This document shows positions 4,854 through 6,617 of a stretch of 6,617 nt of DNA, in pieces. Numbering within the stretch: the first letter of the stretch is position 1; each line of letters opens with the position of its first letter. Made by a program: the position numbers and the translations under genes. The notes beneath the pieces were generated by a model that saw only the letters and a program-made list of their open reading frames with translations, made no database searches and was not told the origin of the DNA. Source of the DNA: Desulfobacteraceae bacterium (GTDB lineage: Bacteria > Desulfobacterota > Desulfobacteria > Desulfobacterales > Desulfobacteraceae); assembly GCA_003354055.1 (NCBI GenBank), contig PIVQ01000416.1:1-6617 (forward strand), given 5' to 3'.

Positions 4854-6494
4854 ATGAAATCCCTGCTCAAAAGTATCATCTTCCTGATCGTTATTCTTTT
4901 TCTGACCGTTCCGGGTTATGCGGCCCAGTCGGGCTGGAGCAATTTTAAAACCATTACTTATACAGGTACTGGAGCCAACCAGCAGATTACAGGCCTTGGA
5001 TTTAAGCCTGATTTTGTTTGGATCAAGAGCCGAAGTGCCGCACATGAGCACATGTTATACGACAGTGTTCGTGGGGCCGGTTTGGCACTGCGATCCAACC
5101 GAACTTCAACTGAGTGGTCAGTACCCACATCATTGCTTTCCTTTGACGAAGATGGATTTACATTAGGAGCGTTTGATGAAACAAATCGTGCCGGCTCTAG
5201 CTTCGTTGCCTGGTGCTGGAAAGCAGGTAATACCTCTGGAGCAAATAATACTGATGGGTCTATTACCAGTACAGTAAATGCCGGTAATTTGATGAGTGTT
5301 GTGTCTTTTCGTGGATCTGGTGCTACGGCAACTATTGGACATGGATTACCTACGACACCAAAACTTATAATTTTAAAAAATCGTAGTGCTTCAGTAAATT
5401 GGGCGATATACTCCTCTGGATTAGGTGCTACTCAAGCATTAAAGTTAAATACAACTGATGCAGCAGTTACAGCAGATTGGTGGAATACAGCACCGACGGA
5501 TTCAGTATTCTCCATTGGTTCATCACTGAGTGAAGTAGGAAATGATTTTATCGCCTATTGTTTCGCAGAGATTCCCGGTGTGTCCTCTATTGGTTCCTAT
5601 ACAGGAAATGGCTCAACTACCGGCCCTGTGATTGATTGTGGATTCAAGCCTGATTGGATTATGATGAAACGGGCCGATTCAACATCCAGTTGGGTAGTAA
5701 TGGACACTAAGCAGGGTATATATGACAATGGTGTAGCAGAGAACTATCTACTGGCTAGTTCCTCAAATGCATCAGCCAGTTATGATTATTTATCACTAAC
5801 AGATACAGGATTTCAGATCACCCAATCCGAAACAACATTCAATTCATCAGGTGCTAACGTAATATACATGGCATTTGCCGAGCGTGAAGCACCTGAAATA
5901 ACCTTAACCACCGACAAAACAACCGTTGATTACAGCCAGTCAGAATCCGCCACACTGACGTGGGATGTCTCCTATGCGGACAGTGTCACCATTGAACCGG
6001 GTATCGGAACCGTGGAGCTTTCCGGGAACACTCCCGTCTCTCCTGTAGCCGGTACCACCTATACACTCACTGCCACTGTTGGAGAATTTACCCTTACAGA
6101 GCAGATCCAGATCAATGTGGCCAACGGCTTTGATCAGGACGGGGTGTTTTCAATCAACGGGAAGATCGGGGTGGGAGTGGTCAATCCGACAAACGCCCTT
6201 GAGGTGAACGGAACCATCAAGGCCAGAGAGGTGATGGTCACCAGCCAGGGCTGGGCCGATTATGTATTTGACACAGATTATGATCTCAAAAGCCTGACTG
6301 ATGTGGATGCCTATATCCGGGATTTCAATCATCTGCCCGGCCTCCCGTCTGCCGATGATCTGGCATCAGAGGGGATTCCCGTCTCCCTTATGTTTGAGCT
6401 TCAGATGAAAAAAATAGAGGAACTGACCCTCTATGTCATTGAACTTTCCAAAAAGAATGAGGACCTGGAAACCCGGATCAGGGAGCTTGAATAG
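4854..6494 (+). CDS. Secreted mosaic fibre protein: three phage-type structural repeats, Ig-like domain, trimerising C-terminus
   Basis: A 546-residue exported protein. The signal peptide is residues 1 to about 23 (KSLLK, hydrophobic run, cleavage near GYA-A). Residues 31-345 hold three copies of a domain typical of marine phage and prophage structural proteins (DUF7483-like). Copy one (31-125) has the full signature: ITYTGTG, GLGFKPDFVWIKSRS, YDSVRGA, LLSFDEDGFTLG, FVAWCWKAG. Copies two (about 147-242) and three (about 243-345) are diverged (LPTTPKLIILKNRS, NDFIAYCFAE; GFKPDWIMMKRADS, VIYMAFAE). An Ig-like domain (346-423) matches those of the upstream gene. Then comes a beta-helix motif, NGKIGVGVVNPTNALEVNG (435-453), the conserved fibre end AREVMV, WADYVF, HLPGLPSA (457-500), and a coiled coil (about 513-546) expected to trimerise. 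This C-terminus is not the S74 Ser-Lys type. DNA within the phage-like part is AT-rich and its flanks are GC-rich, indicating a mosaic. Role: surface fibre or adhesin, inferred. Confidence 0.88.
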   Translation: MKSLLKSIIFLIVILFLTVPGYAAQSGWSNFKTITYTGTGANQQITGLGFKPDFVWIKSRSAAHEHMLYDSVRGAGLALRSNRTSTEWSVPTSLLSFDEDGFTLGAFDETNRAGSSFVAWCWKAGNTSGANNTDGSITSTVNAGNLMSVVSFRGSGATATIGHGLPTTPKLIILKNRSASVNWAIYSSGLGATQALKLNTTDAAVTADWWNTAPTDSVFSIGSSLSEVGNDFIAYCFAEIPGVSSIGSYTGNGSTTGPVIDCGFKPDWIMMKRADSTSSWVVMDTKQGIYDNGVAENYLLASSSNASASYDYLSLTDTGFQITQSETTFNSSGANVIYMAFAEREAPEITLTTDKTTVDYSQSESATLTWDVSYADSVTIEPGIGTVELSGNTPVSPVAGTTYTLTATVGEFTLTEQIQINVANGFDQDGVFSINGKIGVGVVNPTNALEVNGTIKAREVMVTSQGWADYVFDTDYDLKSLTDVDAYIRDFNHLPGLPSADDLASEGIPVSLMFELQMKKIEELTLYVIELSKKNEDLETRIRELE

Positions 6495-6504
6495 TCGTTT
6501 AGGA

Positions 6505-6617
6505 ATCGTTACAAAATAACTTGATCTAAATACCCTGAAGGGCAGAAACTTGTTTCCAAAACCCCTTAAAAGACTGGGTATTTTGAAAACAAAAGATCAA
6601 GTAATTTTGGAGCCGAT
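6505..6617. repeat. Nested inverted repeat downstream of the fibre genes
   Basis: CAAAATAACTTGATCT (6512-6527) and AGATCAAGTAATTTTG (6594-6609) are inverted repeats with 15 of 16 bases pairing. Just inside, AAATACCC (6528-6535) pairs with GGGTATTT (6576-6583). Outside, after a short mismatch, ATCG (6505-6508) pairs with CGAT (6614-6617) at the window edge. A competing inner hairpin joins CTTGTTTCCAAAACCCC (around 6549-6565) with the 6576-6595 strand. It starts about ten bases after the last stop codon. There is no classical GC stem plus U-tract, so a simple terminator is not the best fit; a MITE-like element, a transposon end or a structured transcript end are alternatives. Confidence 0.6.

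Noticed and set aside
6532..6544. Small hairpin TACCC-TGAA-GGG after the last gene as a terminator.
   Set aside because: The stem is only three pairs and no U-tract follows; the larger inverted repeat around it is the better description.

Overview
The window carries five genes in two divergent blocks and looks like a regulator-plus-surface-fibre locus of a Gram-negative environmental bacterium. The combination of HDOD and PilZ regulators with Sec-exported proteins built from calcium-binding DxDxDG repeats, Ig-like modules and a YD (RHS) repeat is typical of Desulfobacterota (Desulfobacteraceae-like). That placement is an inference from gene style, not from a marker gene. No rRNA, tRNA, CRISPR array or recognisable transposase is present.

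Left block, minus strand (1-1549): an HDOD-domain protein gene is followed, with a one-base TGATG stop/start overlap, by a gene for a PilZ domain joined to a LuxR-type helix-turn-helix. The second gene runs off the left edge. Together they form a signalling operon. The PilZ part keeps the classical c-di-GMP motifs, so this is probably a c-di-GMP-responsive transcription factor.

Centre (1550-1956): a 407-base AT-rich divergent intergenic region with no convincing gene. It holds plausible promoters in both directions and two boxes of the form TTCCC(C/T)(G)GATT about two helical turns apart, just upstream of the rightward promoter. A close relative of the distal box and its flanks recurs upstream of the last gene.

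Right block, plus strand (1957-6494): three consecutive genes for signal-peptide-bearing, modular, fibre-like proteins. The first has phage tail-fibre style GVGT/GIGT repeats and a C-terminal S74 intramolecular chaperone domain with its Ser-Lys pair intact. The second has two beta-rich 'coat-hanger' modules, four DxDxDG/WE calcium-binding modules, three Ig-like domains and a lone YD repeat at its very end. The third has three copies of a marine-phage-type structural domain, then an Ig-like domain like those of its neighbour, then a beta-helix/coiled-coil trimerisation end. The phage-like part of the third gene is AT-rich and its neighbours are GC-rich, so the gene appears to be a recent mosaic.

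Right end (6495-6617): a nested inverted-repeat structure with 16-base arms (15 pairs) that reaches the window edge. It could be a MITE-like element, a transposon end or a transcript-end structure.

Working model (inference): the PilZ-LuxR regulator controls secretion of trimeric surface fibres whose tips come from phage tail-fibre modules. The boxes in the divergent region are candidate operators.
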